64,000 nucleotides of DNA, from NCBI GenBank assembly GCA_032622095.1, contig CP136066.1, forward strand, positions 190,268,816 through 190,332,815. The letters run 5' to 3'. The notes under the pieces were generated by a model. The model was given only the letters and a program-made list of their open reading frames with translations, had not been told where the DNA came from and ran no database searches. This stretch comes from Siphonodentalium dalli. Its lineage: Eukaryota > Mollusca > Scaphopoda > Gadilida > Siphonodentaliidae. This document shows, one piece after another, positions 1-12,692 of the stretch; within the stretch, counting starts at the first letter, position 1, and the number at the start of each line of letters is the position of its first letter. A program made the translations under genes and the position numbers.

Positions 1-440
1 CGGGCACTGCCAATTGCCAACCAGTGTCCCAAACCACCCAATACGCATCCCAATCGACACAACTAGTGTCGCAAACCATCCAAATGGTGCCCAAACACGC
101 CGTGATGAGTAATCCAAACCATCCAACGATTGACACCATATATCACCCAGAGAATGTCCCAAATCATGCACGCAGTGTTCCAAACCTCACAACGAACATC
201 TCAAATCATCAATTGAGAACCCCACACCATCCCATGTGTGTCCAATAAAACCAATCAATGAGTGTTCATACCCATCCAATGGCCGTCCCATGCAACATGA
301 CGATTGCCTCAAACCACCCGGACCAAGAATGTCTAAAAACAATCCGCCTGGTGCCTAAAACCACCCCATGCAGAATGACCCACACCATCGAATGACTGTC
401 AACTATTATACAAAATCATCCATCGGATATCTCGAACAAC
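1..440. repeat. Degenerate minisatellite, TGTCCCAAACCA-type units
   Basis: Irregular units of roughly 25-30 bases with a core like TGTCCCAAACCATCCAA recur through the start of the window. Open frames here (24-248) only read the repeat and look like Asn/Gln/His/Pro-rich junk. The same unit appears on the opposite strand at 780-1,770. Confidence 0.7.
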
Positions 441-545
441 CCAGCGAGTGTCTCTTGGTTTGGATTTTAAACCCATTGGGTGGTTTGGAACACTCATTTG
501 ATGGTCTTTATCCTTGACCGTAGCTTCTTGACATTTTGCGAAAAT

Positions 546-697
546 CCTGTGCCATAGGGTGCATCGCATATATAAGGAAATGCATTGGCCTAATATTACT
601 TACCTTGGCCATGTGAGTCACAGAATGTTCATAACACATGCAGGACTCCCTATGGGAGACCCGCATACATGTATATGGGAGAATGCATGGCACAGGA
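546..697. repeat. Diverged copy of the TATATATGCGAG palindromic MITE family
   Basis: Starts CCTGTGCCA and ends TGGCACAGG, with internal CGCATATATAAG and AATGCATTGGCC. These are the hallmarks of the palindromic family also found near 35.8, 37.3, 43.5, 51.7 and 61.0 kb. This copy is degenerate. Confidence 0.55.
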
Positions 698-779
698 TCA
701 TTAATGCTGTATCAGCACATCACCCGTCATGAAAGGGTTGAATACTCGGAGGAGGGTTTTGTACACTTGTTTAAATGTA

Positions 780-1770
780 TTGAGATGCAAGTTAGTAGAT
801 GGTTTATGACACCATTTGGATGGATTGGGAACTCAATGGCTGGTTTGTTATACTAGTTGTATGGTTTGGGTCACTCGGTGGGTGGTTGTAACACCCATTG
901 CATGGTTTGAGACAACAGTTGAATTGGTTTGGACACTCGACTTGGATATGGGACACACGTGTGGTTGAATGTGACATACATTTGTCGATTTATTCAATGA
1001 TTGGGCCATTTTATAAATTGAGACGACTTTTGGTGGTTTGAACCTATTTGGGTAGGAACACCAGTTGCATTGTTTGGGGCACTACTAGTACCATGCACTG
1101 TGATTTGGAACAACAGTTGCAGGGTTACGACACTGATCGGGTGAATGAGACACTCCTTGGATGGCCTGTGATACCCATTGTGTGGGTTAGGGTACCAGAT
1201 GCATGGTTTGGAGGACTATCTGTGCTGGTCGGGAATCAGGTGCATATCGTACAGGGCACTACTTAATTGTTTGTGCCACCCGTTGGAAAGTTTGAGACCA
1301 ATTGGGTGGTTTTGGACACTAGATGTGCATATGGGACATACGAATGGTGGAATGAGACACTCATTTGTCGACTGGTTCACTGATTGGGCCGTGGAATGGA
1401 TTGAGACGACAGTTGGTGGTTGGGACACCCGTTGTATGACATAGAACTCTCTTCGGATGGCCTGGGACAAAAAATTTGGTGCATATGGGACACTCTTTTC
1501 CTTTCGAACATTCGCTGGATTGTTTGTGACACTCATTTGGTGGTTTGGGGCATTCATTGGATGGATTGGCCCGCTCATTGTATGATTTGGATCACACGTT
1601 GGGTGGTTAGGGACACTCATTTTTGGTAGTTTGGGACAAAACCTGTGTAGCTTGGAACGTGCGTTGAATTGTTTGGGGCACTACCATGCGCTGTGGTTTG
1701 GAACAATCGTTGCAGGGCTACGACAATACTCGTGGTAATTTAGATGGCACGTGATACTCATTGTGTAAAA
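780..1770. repeat. Degenerate minisatellite, opposite orientation (TGGTTTGGGACA-type)
   Basis: Repeated GGTTTGGGACACTCATTTGGATGG-like units are the reverse complement of the units at 1-440. Several overlapping open frames on both strands (1,048-1,629) are reads of this repeat and are not genes. Confidence 0.7.
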
Positions 1771-2394
1771 CACTTCAACTGTTGACTTCCGATTGCCATT
1801 TTCGTCATCATTTTTGAAAACTCGGGTTTTGACTTACTGTTATCGTATTATGATTGGACATCATGTATGGTAGCGCAACTGGCACCTACGGTGAAAGTTA
1901 CTGTAAAATGCTCTTTTTGTTACTTTCGGTTGCCATTTTGTCCTCCATTTTGGACTCTTTTTTTTCAGTCACATTATGCAGGAAATGACAGGCATATGGC
2001 ATGGAATCAAGAACAATAGGTTTTTGCTGAACATGTATGTAGTGAGTGGGGTATACTCGGAAATCGCCACCATATTGCCCGGAACATACACTGTCACATT
2101 TTAACGTCTAAATTGTTTGAGTAGACATCCTTACGAAAAATGAATGAAGTTTAATCCTGGGGGTGTGCACGTTTGATCGACCTGGTTCCCGGACTAAAAT
2201 TTCAATTTTCGTTTTCTTACATGTTTTACTACATTTTTTTATAATAAAAAATAACGAATTTTCCTCCCTGAAACGCGCGGAACGTTTGTGGTCAGTAGAT
2301 TTGTATATTTATATAAATTTGTCCATGTTCACCTTAAAATTGTGCTTTGTATTCGACAGTATGTGAAAATAAAAGATTATTTTTTTTGGGTACA
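1771..2394. other. Gene-free stretch
   Basis: AT-rich DNA with no convincing coding frame, RNA gene or clear repeat. A frame at 2,163-2,366 has no recognisable features. Confidence 0.4.
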
Positions 2395-2700
2395 TTCAGA
2401 AACCCCTTCTGAAATGAAAACGCCAGGAAATTTCATTTCAGAAATTGTGTATCATCGATCAGTGATGATTATGGCACTATTAATACAAAAATCAGCTTTG
2501 TACTCGAAAGTGCAAATAGAAGTAATGTTTTGTGGTTTTGGGGGTACTATCAGAAACCCCCTTCTGAAATGAAAACGCCAGGAAATTTTGTTTCAGAAAT
2601 TGTGTATTATTGATCAGTGATTGCTGGAGCACTATTAATATAAAAATCAGCTTTGTACTCGAAAATGCAAATAGTCATTTTTGGAGTTTTTGTGGGGTCT
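2395..2700. repeat. Two tandem copies of a ~155-bp repeat
   Basis: The stretch CCTTCTGAAATGAAAACGCC, followed by a shared tail (CAGCTTTGTACTCGAAA), occurs at about 2,404 and again at about 2,560. A decayed third start, AAAACGCCAGGAA, lies near 2,708. No coding content. Confidence 0.75.
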
Positions 2701-3169
2701 CCGGCCCCAAAACGCCAGGAATGCGGAACTTAAGAAGTCGGATTTCTTCAAACGTTCCTGGGGTAGAACAAATCTGGGGCATCAAATCTTTCGTACGCAA
2801 TTGTGCAAATAGAACCCAGCAGGCTCTCGGACAATTACAGCTATATAATTGTTGTAGTCCGATACCAATGTTAGTTATAGTTATCTGATAAACTGTTCAC
2901 ACCACAATATATCAAACACCAACATGCACGTTTATTCTGAAAGACATACATTCAAAATTACCTATGTTGGCTAACTTGGCAACCTTGTGCTTCAGTTTTT
3001 GTGAGTTCATATCATTTGCATATGTTATCTAGACGCAAAAAAACGAGACTACACCAAAGTAACACCGATTCGAACATATCCGAATCAGCAGACCGCTTCG
3101 GTGTCGATCTCGAATCGGGTGCCCGATATCGACATCGAATCGAATCTCGAATATTCGCAGGTTCCTAAA

Positions 3170-3960
3170 TCATAATATTTTTTTTTATGATAGCCGTTAA
3201 AATGGTGAACCCCAAATTTGAGCCCGTGCAGTGAAAACATATGTCAGCTTTTCCTGATTCATGTCCAGATACAGGTGGTCCAGATATGTCCCAATATCCA
3301 TATTGCATGCCAGAATCTAAGATATAGGCACATACCCATTTTTGATGATGTGCCCTTAAAATGGTGAACCCCAAATTTGAGCCCGTGCAGTGAAAACCTA
3401 TGTCAACTATACCCGAGTCATGTCCAGATGCAGGACGGTCCAGATATGTCCCAATATCCATATTTTATTACATAATCCAAAGATATAGGCCATTAGAATT
3501 TTCTATAATGGGCCCTTAAAATGGTAAACCCCAAATTTGAGCCGTTTAAACCGAAGTAAACTATACCTGAGTCATGTCCAGATGCAGAATGATCCAGATA
3601 TGTCCCGATATCCATATTATATGCCAGAATCCAACGATATAGTCACATACCAATCTTTTATGATGGACCCTTAAAATTGTGAATCCCAAAGTTGAGCTTG
3701 TGCAGTGAAAACCTATGCCAAATCTATGTCAACTATACCCGAGTCATGTCCAGATGCAGGATGGTCCAGATGTGACCCAATATTCATATTATATCCCAGA
3801 ATCTAAAGATATAGGCACATAACAATTTTCTATGATGGGCCCTTAAAATGGTGAGCCCCAAATTTGAGCCCGTGCAGGTGTAACCTAAGTAAACTATTCT
3901 CCTGATATTCAAATTAGATGCCAGAACCCCAAATTTGAGCCAGTGCGGGGGGGGGGGTGC
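3170..3960 (+). repeat. Satellite array, ~160-bp unit (left arm)
   Basis: About five tandem units, each with CCCTTAAAATGGTGAACCCC, then GAGCCCGTGCAGTGAAAAC, GAGTCATGTCCAGATGCAGG and CAGATATGTCCCAATATCC. A poly-G tract of ten bases interrupts near 3,946. The same unit recurs singly at 5,686-5,850 and as an inverted array at 10,600-11,640. Confidence 0.85.
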
Positions 3961-5685
3961 AAAAAAATTCCGGCACGTATGTCGGGGTGGGTGGGTGGTC
4001 AAAGCCACCAACAAACAATTTTGTCCGCAACTAAAAACTAAATTTCCTGCTTATTTTTTTAGTGTTTTGGCAATGAGTTGGGCTTCAAAACCACTTTGAA
4101 TGAGAGAAATAATGTAACTCTAACTGGTAAACTGACTGCAGACAGTTATCCAGTTGTATTTTTTATAAATGGGTGTTAGTCCATGGGAAATTCGAACGTG
4201 ATCCTGCATGAGCGATTTTTAAAAAGCAAAGTCTGCCTTTTGATGTTAAACCGAGCTAATCAAATATACACACTTGTAATAAAATATACCGACTGTAGAC
4301 TTATTCAGTTTTGTACTACAGGAGGGTGCAGCTGATAAGTTATATCTTATACACTGAACAGCACTAAGGGAATTGTCATATAAACAACAACCATTATCAT
4401 AACAAAATTATCTTGTTTTAGAATAATCTGCATATAAAACAAACACAAATAACATTTAGCATAAAGGTATAAAAGTAAAATAAGAGGAATGCTCATCACT
4501 ATAAAACTATGAAACAGCAACTGGGCCCAGCTGGGCTGATTAAAAATAAAACTTTAAAATAAAAAAGTAAACACTGTGATAACAGGACATAGGGTATTTG
4601 GCATCACTATTAGACTAGATATCTTCGTTTGATAAAACATAACAATAAGCCATGTAAAACTTCCTTTGATTGTCAACTTTTACCAAGTTTGGTTTTCAAA
4701 GTTTGATTATACCAATAAAACTTTACTATAATCATTCTGCCTATATAACTGTTCATAATTCAAAAGAAGTATTAATGGCGACATTATTTCATGTGAATCT
4801 ATGGCTTGTTTTATCAGAATCTAGACATTGATCTAAACACAATTAAATGTGCAAATAAAACAAATGAAAAACAAATCTGGACGGCTTGTCAGTAAAACAA
4901 CCTTTGTCATAACAATGTAAAAATAGAAGTGGATTTCTCATCGCATAAAGTTGGCACATGATAATATTGAGCTAAGACTGAATGTTACAGACTTATACAA
5001 CTAAAAACATAAAACAAAAAGAAAATACCAAAACATTCTCATCTATAGACTGCTGTAACCTTGTTCCTCAACTTAACAATTGTTCAAATCAACAAAACCG
5101 ACTTTAACCATACATAATGCACACTAAGTGTGCGTTCGATTTGTCAACTTGACACATTTGGACACATATTTACAAAAGTAGTAAGAAATAAATGTTGCTT
5201 CTTATTGCTTTTAAATGAAGAAGTGAGCTACGTGACTGATCAGCTGTCAAAAATATCTTTTAATCATAGTTGTATCTCAAATCGGACTATATATTCTGAT
5301 AAGGCAGCATTGCATAATTCCATTTCTTTAAATGTTGGGAGATAGCAGTCGAATCACTGGTCGAATCAGGTAGAATATCAAAATGTTACTAGCGCCATAG
5401 ATGTGTTCTGACATCCATTCAGAAAACGAAAATAGTCATGCTTGTGTTTTCTCAAAACATAGGAAGCTCACATAGTAGTATGGGCCTAAATTCACTTGTA
5501 AACTGTTTCCGCCGGTTTTCGCATCTTTATTACTGTTTTAGTGTTTTAAGGGGGGTGGGTGTCCAAAAATGGTCGAAAAAAATGTCGAAAACGGAAAAAA
5601 ATTTGGCGGTGGGGGCGGGTGGGTAAAAAAAATGATCGAAAGGGAAAAAATGCCATACGTGCCTGAATTTTTTTTCCGACCCCAC
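3961..5685. other. Gene-free AT-rich stretch
   Basis: No coding frame with recognisable features on either strand. The longest (5,130-5,345, 71 codons) has no motif. It lies between two satellite blocks and may belong to the large inverted-repeat structure of 3.2-11.6 kb. Confidence 0.4.
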
Positions 5686-5850
5686 CCCCTGCCAGTGCAG
5701 TGAAAACCTGTCAGCTATACCTGAGTCAAGTCCGGATTCAGGAGGGTCCAGATATGTCCCATTATCCACAATATATCCCAGAATCTAAATGTTTAAACAC
5801 ATACCCTTTTTCTATGATTGACCCTTAAAATGGTGAACCCTGTGTAGTGG
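5686..5850 (+). repeat. Single copy of the ~160-bp satellite unit
   Basis: GCAGTGAAAACCTGTCAGC, GAGTCAAGTCCGGATTCAGG and CCAGATATGTCCCATTATCC match the 3.2-kb array in order and orientation. The unit runs into GGTGAACCCTGTGTAGTGGG, whose inverted counterpart lies at about 10,570-10,625. Confidence 0.75.
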
Positions 5851-6413
5851 GAACTGACGTGGAGTGGGACATTTTTTCTTTGAATGCTCATTACTCAATT
5901 TGTGCTACATGACTGTTGCTTTTTGTACTATTTATACATCATTGCCATCTTGATATATTTCCCATGCTGGCAACTTAAACAAGGTACCCAAATGTCTCAC
6001 ACTTCCCCGGGTCAGGGGGTATAGTGGGTCACCGATTGGAATTCCATAACATACCCTATAACAACAACTGAAATAGTTATTCATTCAAAGGGGGAAATTC
6101 GTTCTGTGGTAACACGCATTCATATAGTTGAAACACAAGGCTTTAATTAAAACTTCCACTCAATCGGGGAGGAGTGGGACACAGTTTCAATCCACAGGGC
6201 CCAATTATAATCTGACAAATTGAAAAAAGTTCTGTTTGGGGTCTACATGTAGAAGATAAAAGCAACCAGGAATGGTATTTTCCAAAGATCTGCTCAACTC
6301 TATATTACTGTAACTAACAGTCCCAATGTACACCGAGCCACATGTCCCACTCTAACCCGACATAGTCATGTATCAGTTGAGTCAATATTTTAGCAACACG
6401 CCTACATGTATGT

Positions 6414-6880
6414 ACTCTAGTAGCTCATGGTGGTTTTGTATGCACTTGTATGTCCAGAGCAAAACTCTTCATAAATCCACTAATTGAAGGTACACGAACA
6501 ATATTTGGTTGGTGACACATTTCCCATTGAGGGCGAAATGGGTCAAATGGCCACGCCCCTTTTTGCGCGAAGTACTACCACACGCCGTGACTATATCTCC
6601 AGAACCGTTGGACATAGGGGGTCGTGTGACCACTCAAAATATGCGGAATGGCCACATTATGGGGAGTCAGTAATACATTTTCATATCCAAAATTCAATGG
6701 TTTTGAAGATAATACAAAATCTATATTTAAGGGCTCAATTTTGGGGTTCAGCACTTTTATCTCAAAGCTGAGCCCCCAATTAGAATTTTATTGACCTATA
6801 TTCATCGGTGCCACATACAGGTATCATTTATGATATTTTCTGTACCATTATCGTTTGGGATTGACCTTCAAGGGGCTCTT
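6414..6880 (+). repeat. Left arm of a large inverted repeat
   Basis: Nearly identical in reverse complement to about 9,835-10,288. Shared blocks include TAGTAGCTCATGGTGGTTTT, AATATTTGGTTGGTGACACA and the TCTCCAGAACCGTTGGACAT segment. An open frame in each arm (6,484-6,771; 9,865-10,215) is a by-product of the shared sequence with no recognised domain. Confidence 0.85.
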
Positions 6881-9650
6881 GACCCTGAAAATAAGGTTTT
6901 TGGATGGAATATTTTGGTCGTAGAATGAAAAACAGACATTTTCCCAATAACAAAGATGTTGAGGAAATCATCAATTATGGGGTATTTGATCAGTAACCTA
7001 AAACTCATACAAAAAGGTTACCTGGTGATATAATTTGAATGTAGTTCATCTTTTGTTATCTATATTTCATAGCCTTTGATGTGAGATAGCTGACAAAATG
7101 GTTATAAATGGAATGACATATATCGCATTAGCTATATACTTGTAAATGAGTTCAATGCGTTATTTTCTTTAAACTTATGGGAAAACAGGGTGTTTTTATG
7201 GTATTCTAATGTTGAATTGAATTATACTAGGCCCACAAGTAGGTTTAGTAAATGTTGAGTTACTACAATTTGATCAATCAGTATAATTCGGTAGTCGAGC
7301 GGGTTGTGTCTTTATCAGTCCCACTTCAATTTTGGTTGGCTGCATCACCATTTTGTATAAAGGTTCTACAATTTCCCTAGCACGTACATTATTTTAGAAC
7401 AAATAATGGCTAGCCTGGCATGATTGCCTATATTTATATCCTGATATATGTATATGTACATGTAGATGTATATTTCCCCTAAATTGTTTCTGGTTCAAAT
7501 TTGGGAGTTTGTAAGAAAATAATTCATAAGAAAGATGCAGTTGCAGTAATGTTAAAATATATTGTCCTGTTCAAAACTAACAAATACATTTCCAGTTATA
7601 ATAAATCCAAACATTAAAAATATAGGGCTTCCATATATACAGAATTCCAACTTGACAATCGTTCCTTGTGTTCAACTGAGTGAATTCATGTGAGGTTCGT
7701 GGAAATTTATTTGGCAAGCTTGATTCTAAAGTGCCTAGCTTTATGGGCTTGAAATTCCGAATGCAATCCTGTTGCGTTGTGAGCTCAGAGAGAGAGAGAG
7801 AGAGAGAGTTAGAAGACAAATACAAGCATCAGTTGATATGCAGATTATAAATACATATAAATCTACATTCTGCAGGTAGCCATGCTATGCAATCCTCCCT
7901 CATGTTTCAACTTATCAAGGAAAAATGATCACATTACCATTGACTATGATAGTCTGACGTTTTTGTAGATTTTGTAGATTTGTGGATGTTGTAGATTTTG
8001 TAGATTTCTGGATGTTGTAATGCAATATAGATCTCCATTATAGTTGCACAAATTTATTTTTCATTTCGTCCCTTTAAATTGACTTTTATTTGTATTATAT
8101 GTGCCACTCCAGAAATGTCAGTAAAAGTACTGTAAACCGTTTGGTTTGATGTTATAGGCACAGGAGATATATATATACTTTTCATGTCAAATATTGTGAA
8201 CCATGCATGTACGTGTGTGTCAGTCACCTTATGGGTATGATGTACATGCAGTAACTACATGTATATTCTAGTGAAATTTATGGTCATGCCTACGTATATG
8301 TATGTACCTGATTCTAACACAATGATTGTCGGGTTATAATCTATGTTTGGGGAAAGTTACTATGTATTTTTCATTTGTGTTGCATTTGTCAATATTAATG
8401 GGTCCCAGGAGCCCAGATGTTACTAGTGCAGAGCCCATTTAATTTTCATGAGACTGGTGGACTTCATGTCTATACTCCTAAATAAACATGACTCTGAGTC
8501 TTATCAGACCAAGACGGTATTGTGTAGGTTTTACTAAAATTATATTTAGAAAAGACCCAATCATTATTTTTCCACTGCCCTATATATCACAAAATATTCA
8601 TGTGGCAGTATTCATCCCAAGTTTAGTGGTGATGCTAATAAATTTAGTATGATATTCAGGTAGAGCAAAGCGATCTGAACAAATCGAGGATAAGCCACTA
8701 TGTGTAGAAAACATTAAAAAACATGTATATTGTGAAATATTTCAATAATGGGTGCTGGTTTTTACAAACTGGCCATAATTGAGATGACTATTCCTGTTAA
8801 GCGTGCACATTAAATATTTTGAAGTATATACAATGCATGTTCTTGAATGTTTCATACAGACACTGACTTTTGCACAAATTGCTCGGATTAGCCAAACAAT
8901 GCAAAAATAACTAACTTTAGGTAAAATGATGGTACTTAACAGAATCGCTTTGACCTACAAACATCATACTAGTAGCAATCCAGCAGTACCCATCAGCATA
9001 ACATAAAATTAGCAGGACCACTTAACCTGGGGTGGTGTTGAAAATGAAAATATCTTTAAAATGGTAAGTTATGAGGGCTGTTAGCTATTATGTAGAATTA
9101 TGTTAGTGAAATTATAGACCCTCATCTTCTCCAACCTGCAAGTGCTGCAACTATCATGGCCAATCAAAACTAATTCCATCATTTCCTAAAACTTTTTGTG
9201 AGATGAGGTGTCCTTTTGGAAGAATTGATTACTTCTGAAATATATACTGGTATATATGGCCATCTCTCATCTGATTACAACATGTTTTTACTTTGCCCAG
9301 ATGCAATACCCATTTTAGGATCGCAACACGTGGCTGCTGCATGAAGCAAATAGCTGGTCATTCCATTTAGTAAAAGTGTTTAGCATGTTTCATAGCTTGG
9401 TCACTTAAATCAGATCAGCTGTTAAATGTTGATAACACATTTTGAAAACCTGTTTTGTTCAATCTGTACATTTCTGTTGATTAGAGCACAATTGTTACCT
9501 GATTTATGGTAAAGCACACCAGTTTCCAATGCATGTTCAGCCGTGAAGAGCTCATGTTGTGTGTCGGGGTCAACACATCATCAGCAGCAATTTCCAGCTA
9601 ATCCCATTGTGTGTGGTCAATTGTGCTCTTAAGTCGATCAGAGAATTTGG
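6881..9650. other. Gene-free spacer inside the large inverted repeat
   Basis: About 2.8 kb of AT-rich DNA between the arms. It contains a short AG microsatellite at 7,785-7,808 and a short imperfect duplication of GTAGATTTTGTAGATTT at about 7,968-8,020. No supported gene on either strand, so no transposase is visible in the loop. Confidence 0.5.
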
Positions 9651-9719
9651 ATAGTTCTTTAAAAAGTGTCATACATATGCTGTGGCCTTCCTGGTATTGT
9701 GTACTTGTGGTGCGTAACA

Positions 9720-10290
9720 TGCTGAAATCGTTTTTTGGCAATTATCTTAAAAACCATTGACTTTTGGACATGAAAATATATTACTGACCCCCCATAATGT
9801 GGATTTTCCGGATCAAGAGCTCCTTGAAGGTCAATCCCATCCGACAATGGTACATAAATTATACCTATATGTGGTACCGATGGATATAGATCAATAAAAT
9901 TCGCATTGGGGGCTCAGCTTTGAGATAAAAGTGCTGAAACCCCAAAATTGGGCCCTTAAAAATGGATTTATTTTTGTTTTTGGCGATTATCTTAAAAACC
10001 ATTGACTTTTGGATATGAAAATGTATTAATGACTCCCCATAATGTGGCCATTCCGCACATTCGGAGTGGTCACACGACCCCCTATGTCCAACGGTTCTGG
10101 AGATATAGTCACGGCGGGTGGTAGTACTTCGCGCAAAAAGAGGCGTGGCCATTTGACCCATTTCGCCCTCAATGGGAAATGTGTCACCAACCAAATATTG
10201 TTTGTGTATCTTCAATTAGTGGATTCATGAAGAGTTTTGCTCTGGACATACACGTGCATACAAAACCACCATGAGCTACTAGAGTAATGC
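9720..10290 (-). repeat. Right arm of the large inverted repeat, with a partial duplication
   Basis: 9,835-10,288 is the reverse complement of 6,414-6,880 with few changes. A short part, including AAAAACCATTGACTTTTGGA, is present a second time at 9,720-9,800. Its distal side continues into sequence matching 5,840-5,880 in inverse (CCCACTCCAC block near 10,575). Confidence 0.8.
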
Positions 10291-10599
10291 TAAGGTATTG
10301 AAACAGATATACAATTTGAAGCCCAAACACAGTTGTTTCAGAGCTCAGAGTCGGTAAGAAAATATCTCTCATATGAAAAATTTCAAAATGTTGTGTTCGG
10401 AAAATATTGCTCAGATTCCATAAAAATCACATAAGAAATATAATATGCTTGCTACACGTTTGATTCGTGTCATATGTTCTGGAGACATATTATGAGCATC
10501 AAATTAATCCATACAGAATAGGCAGCTCATCGATGGTGGTATGGAGTTTCTCCACTGCCCACAGTACCCACAGTCCCACTCCACCCCAGTTTCCCCTAC

Positions 10600-11640
10600 A
10601 CTGCAGAGACTCAATTTGATGTTCACCATTTTAGGGGCCCATCATAGAAAATGAGTAGGTGGCTAAATCTTGGTATTCTGTGAATATAATATGGATGTTG
10701 GGACATATCTGAACCTTCTGCATCTGTGCACGACACTGATATAGTTGAATTACGTTTTCACTGCACGGGCTCCATATCGGGGATCAAACATTTAAGGGCC
10801 CATCACTGAAAATATGTATGTGCCTATATCTTTGGATTCTGGCATATAATATGGATGTTGGGCATATATAGACCGTCCTGCAGCTGTACATGACTCATAT
10901 ATAGTTGACTTAGGTTTTCACTGGGGTTCAAACAGAAATTGTGTATGTGCCTATACTTTGGTTCTGGCATATAATATGGATTTTGGGACAAATGTGGACC
11001 GTCCTACATCTGTACATGACTCATATATACATGTAGTTGAATTAGGTTTAAACTGCATGGGCTCAAATTTGGGGTTCGCCATTTCAAGGGCCCTTTCATA
11101 GAAATGGGCAGGTGCCTAAATCTTTGGATTCTGGGAATATATTGTAGGTGTTAGGACATATCTGGAATCTCCTGCATCTGTACAGGACTCCGATATAGTT
11201 GACTTAGGTTTAGACTACACAGGCTCCAATTTGGGGTTCACCATTTTAAGGGCCCTTCATAGAAAATGGGTAGGTGCCTAAATCTTTGATTTCTGGGAAT
11301 ATAATATGGATGTTGGGACATATCTGGACCCTCCTGCATCTGTACGTGACTCATATATAGTTGACATAGGTTATCACTGCACATACTAGTACATAATTTT
11401 GGGGTTCAAACATTTAAGGGCCCATCACAGAAAATGTGTATTGATGTGCCTATATCTTTGGATTCTGGCATATAATAAGGACGTTGGGACATATATGGAC
11501 CGTCCTGCATCTGTACATGACTCATTTATAGCTGACATGTTTAAACTGCACGGGTTCAAATTTGGGGTTCACAATTTTAAGGGCCCATCATAGAAGATGG
11601 GTAGGTGCCCAAATCTTTGGATTCTGGACATATAATATTA
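10600..11640 (-). repeat. Satellite array, ~160-bp unit, inverted relative to 3.2 kb
   Basis: Six or so units carrying GGGGTTCACCATTTTAAGGG, TGCATCTGTACATGACTC and TTGGATTCTGGCATATAATA, the reverse complement of the 3.2-kb array. With the 6.4/9.8-kb arms it makes the 3.2-11.6-kb interval symmetric at several scales. Confidence 0.85.
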
Positions 11641-11649
11641 ATTATTTTT

Positions 11650-12690
11650 TGTGACTAGTATAACATGCTGGCTTGATAGATATAGTTAGCTACATTGATA
11701 AATACTACTGCCCGTATAAACTTTGTGACCATCATGACCAGCTATAGTGACTAATGGAACTGGCTAGATAGACTTACCACCATGGTTAGCTATGGTGTCT
11801 ACACTTACCAGCTTTTCTGTATAGATTATCCACCATAGCTAGCTTCTTTGATCGATATTACTGTCCATATGTACTGAATTACCACAATGACTAAATATAG
11901 TAACCACTGTAGCTCACTAAATAGTCTTACCGCCCTGGTGAGCTATAGTGACTATTATTATTAGCCGGATATATAGACCATCCGCCAGTGCTAGCTATAT
12001 TGATTATTATTACTGCCTATTTAAACTGCACAACCACCATGATTAGCCATTATGACTACAGTAACTGGCTAGATAGACTTACCACCCTGGCTAGCTGCAG
12101 TGACTACTATTACTAGCTTGTGGTATAGACTATCTTCCTATCTGGCTACTTTGATCTATATAACTGCCCATATATACTGAATAACCACCAAGACTAGCTA
12201 TATGCATACACAATGACTGTTTATATGAATAATTAACTGTCTAGATAGACTTGACACTTACTAGCTTTCTGGAAAGATTATCCGCTATAGCTAGCTATGT
12301 TGATCAATACTACTGCCCACATGTACTGATTAACCACAATGGCTAGCTATAGTGACTGATTAACTAGCTAGATAGACTTACCACCCAGGTTAGCTATAGT
12401 GACTACATTTACTAGCTTACTGTGTAGAATATTATACACTTATAGCTACTTTGATCAATATTGCTCCCCACATGTACTAAATAGCCATCACGACTAGCTA
12501 CAGTGACTAATGTAACTGGCAATATAGACATACCACCCTGATTGGCTATAGTGACTATTATCAAAAGCTGTTTATAGACTAGCCGTCATTGGTAGCTACA
12601 TGCATCGAGATTACTGCCTAGATAAACTGAGCAACCACCATGACCAACTATTGTGTCTAATGTAACTGGCCAGAGAGACCTATCGCCCTT
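11650..12690. repeat. Degenerate tandem array, CTGGCTAGATAGACTTACCACC-type
   Basis: Repeated blocks GTTAGCTATAGTGACTA, CTAGATAGACTTACCACC and GATCGATATTACTGCCCA recur every ~170 bases with many changes. No coding content. Confidence 0.7.
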
Positions 12691-12692
12691 GG

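Noticed and set aside
6484-10215. Similar 95- and 116-codon frames at 6,484-6,771 (+) and 9,865-10,215 (-)
   Set aside because: They lie in the two arms of an inverted repeat, so their similarity reflects DNA duplication. No domain is visible and no codon-level constraint can be shown.
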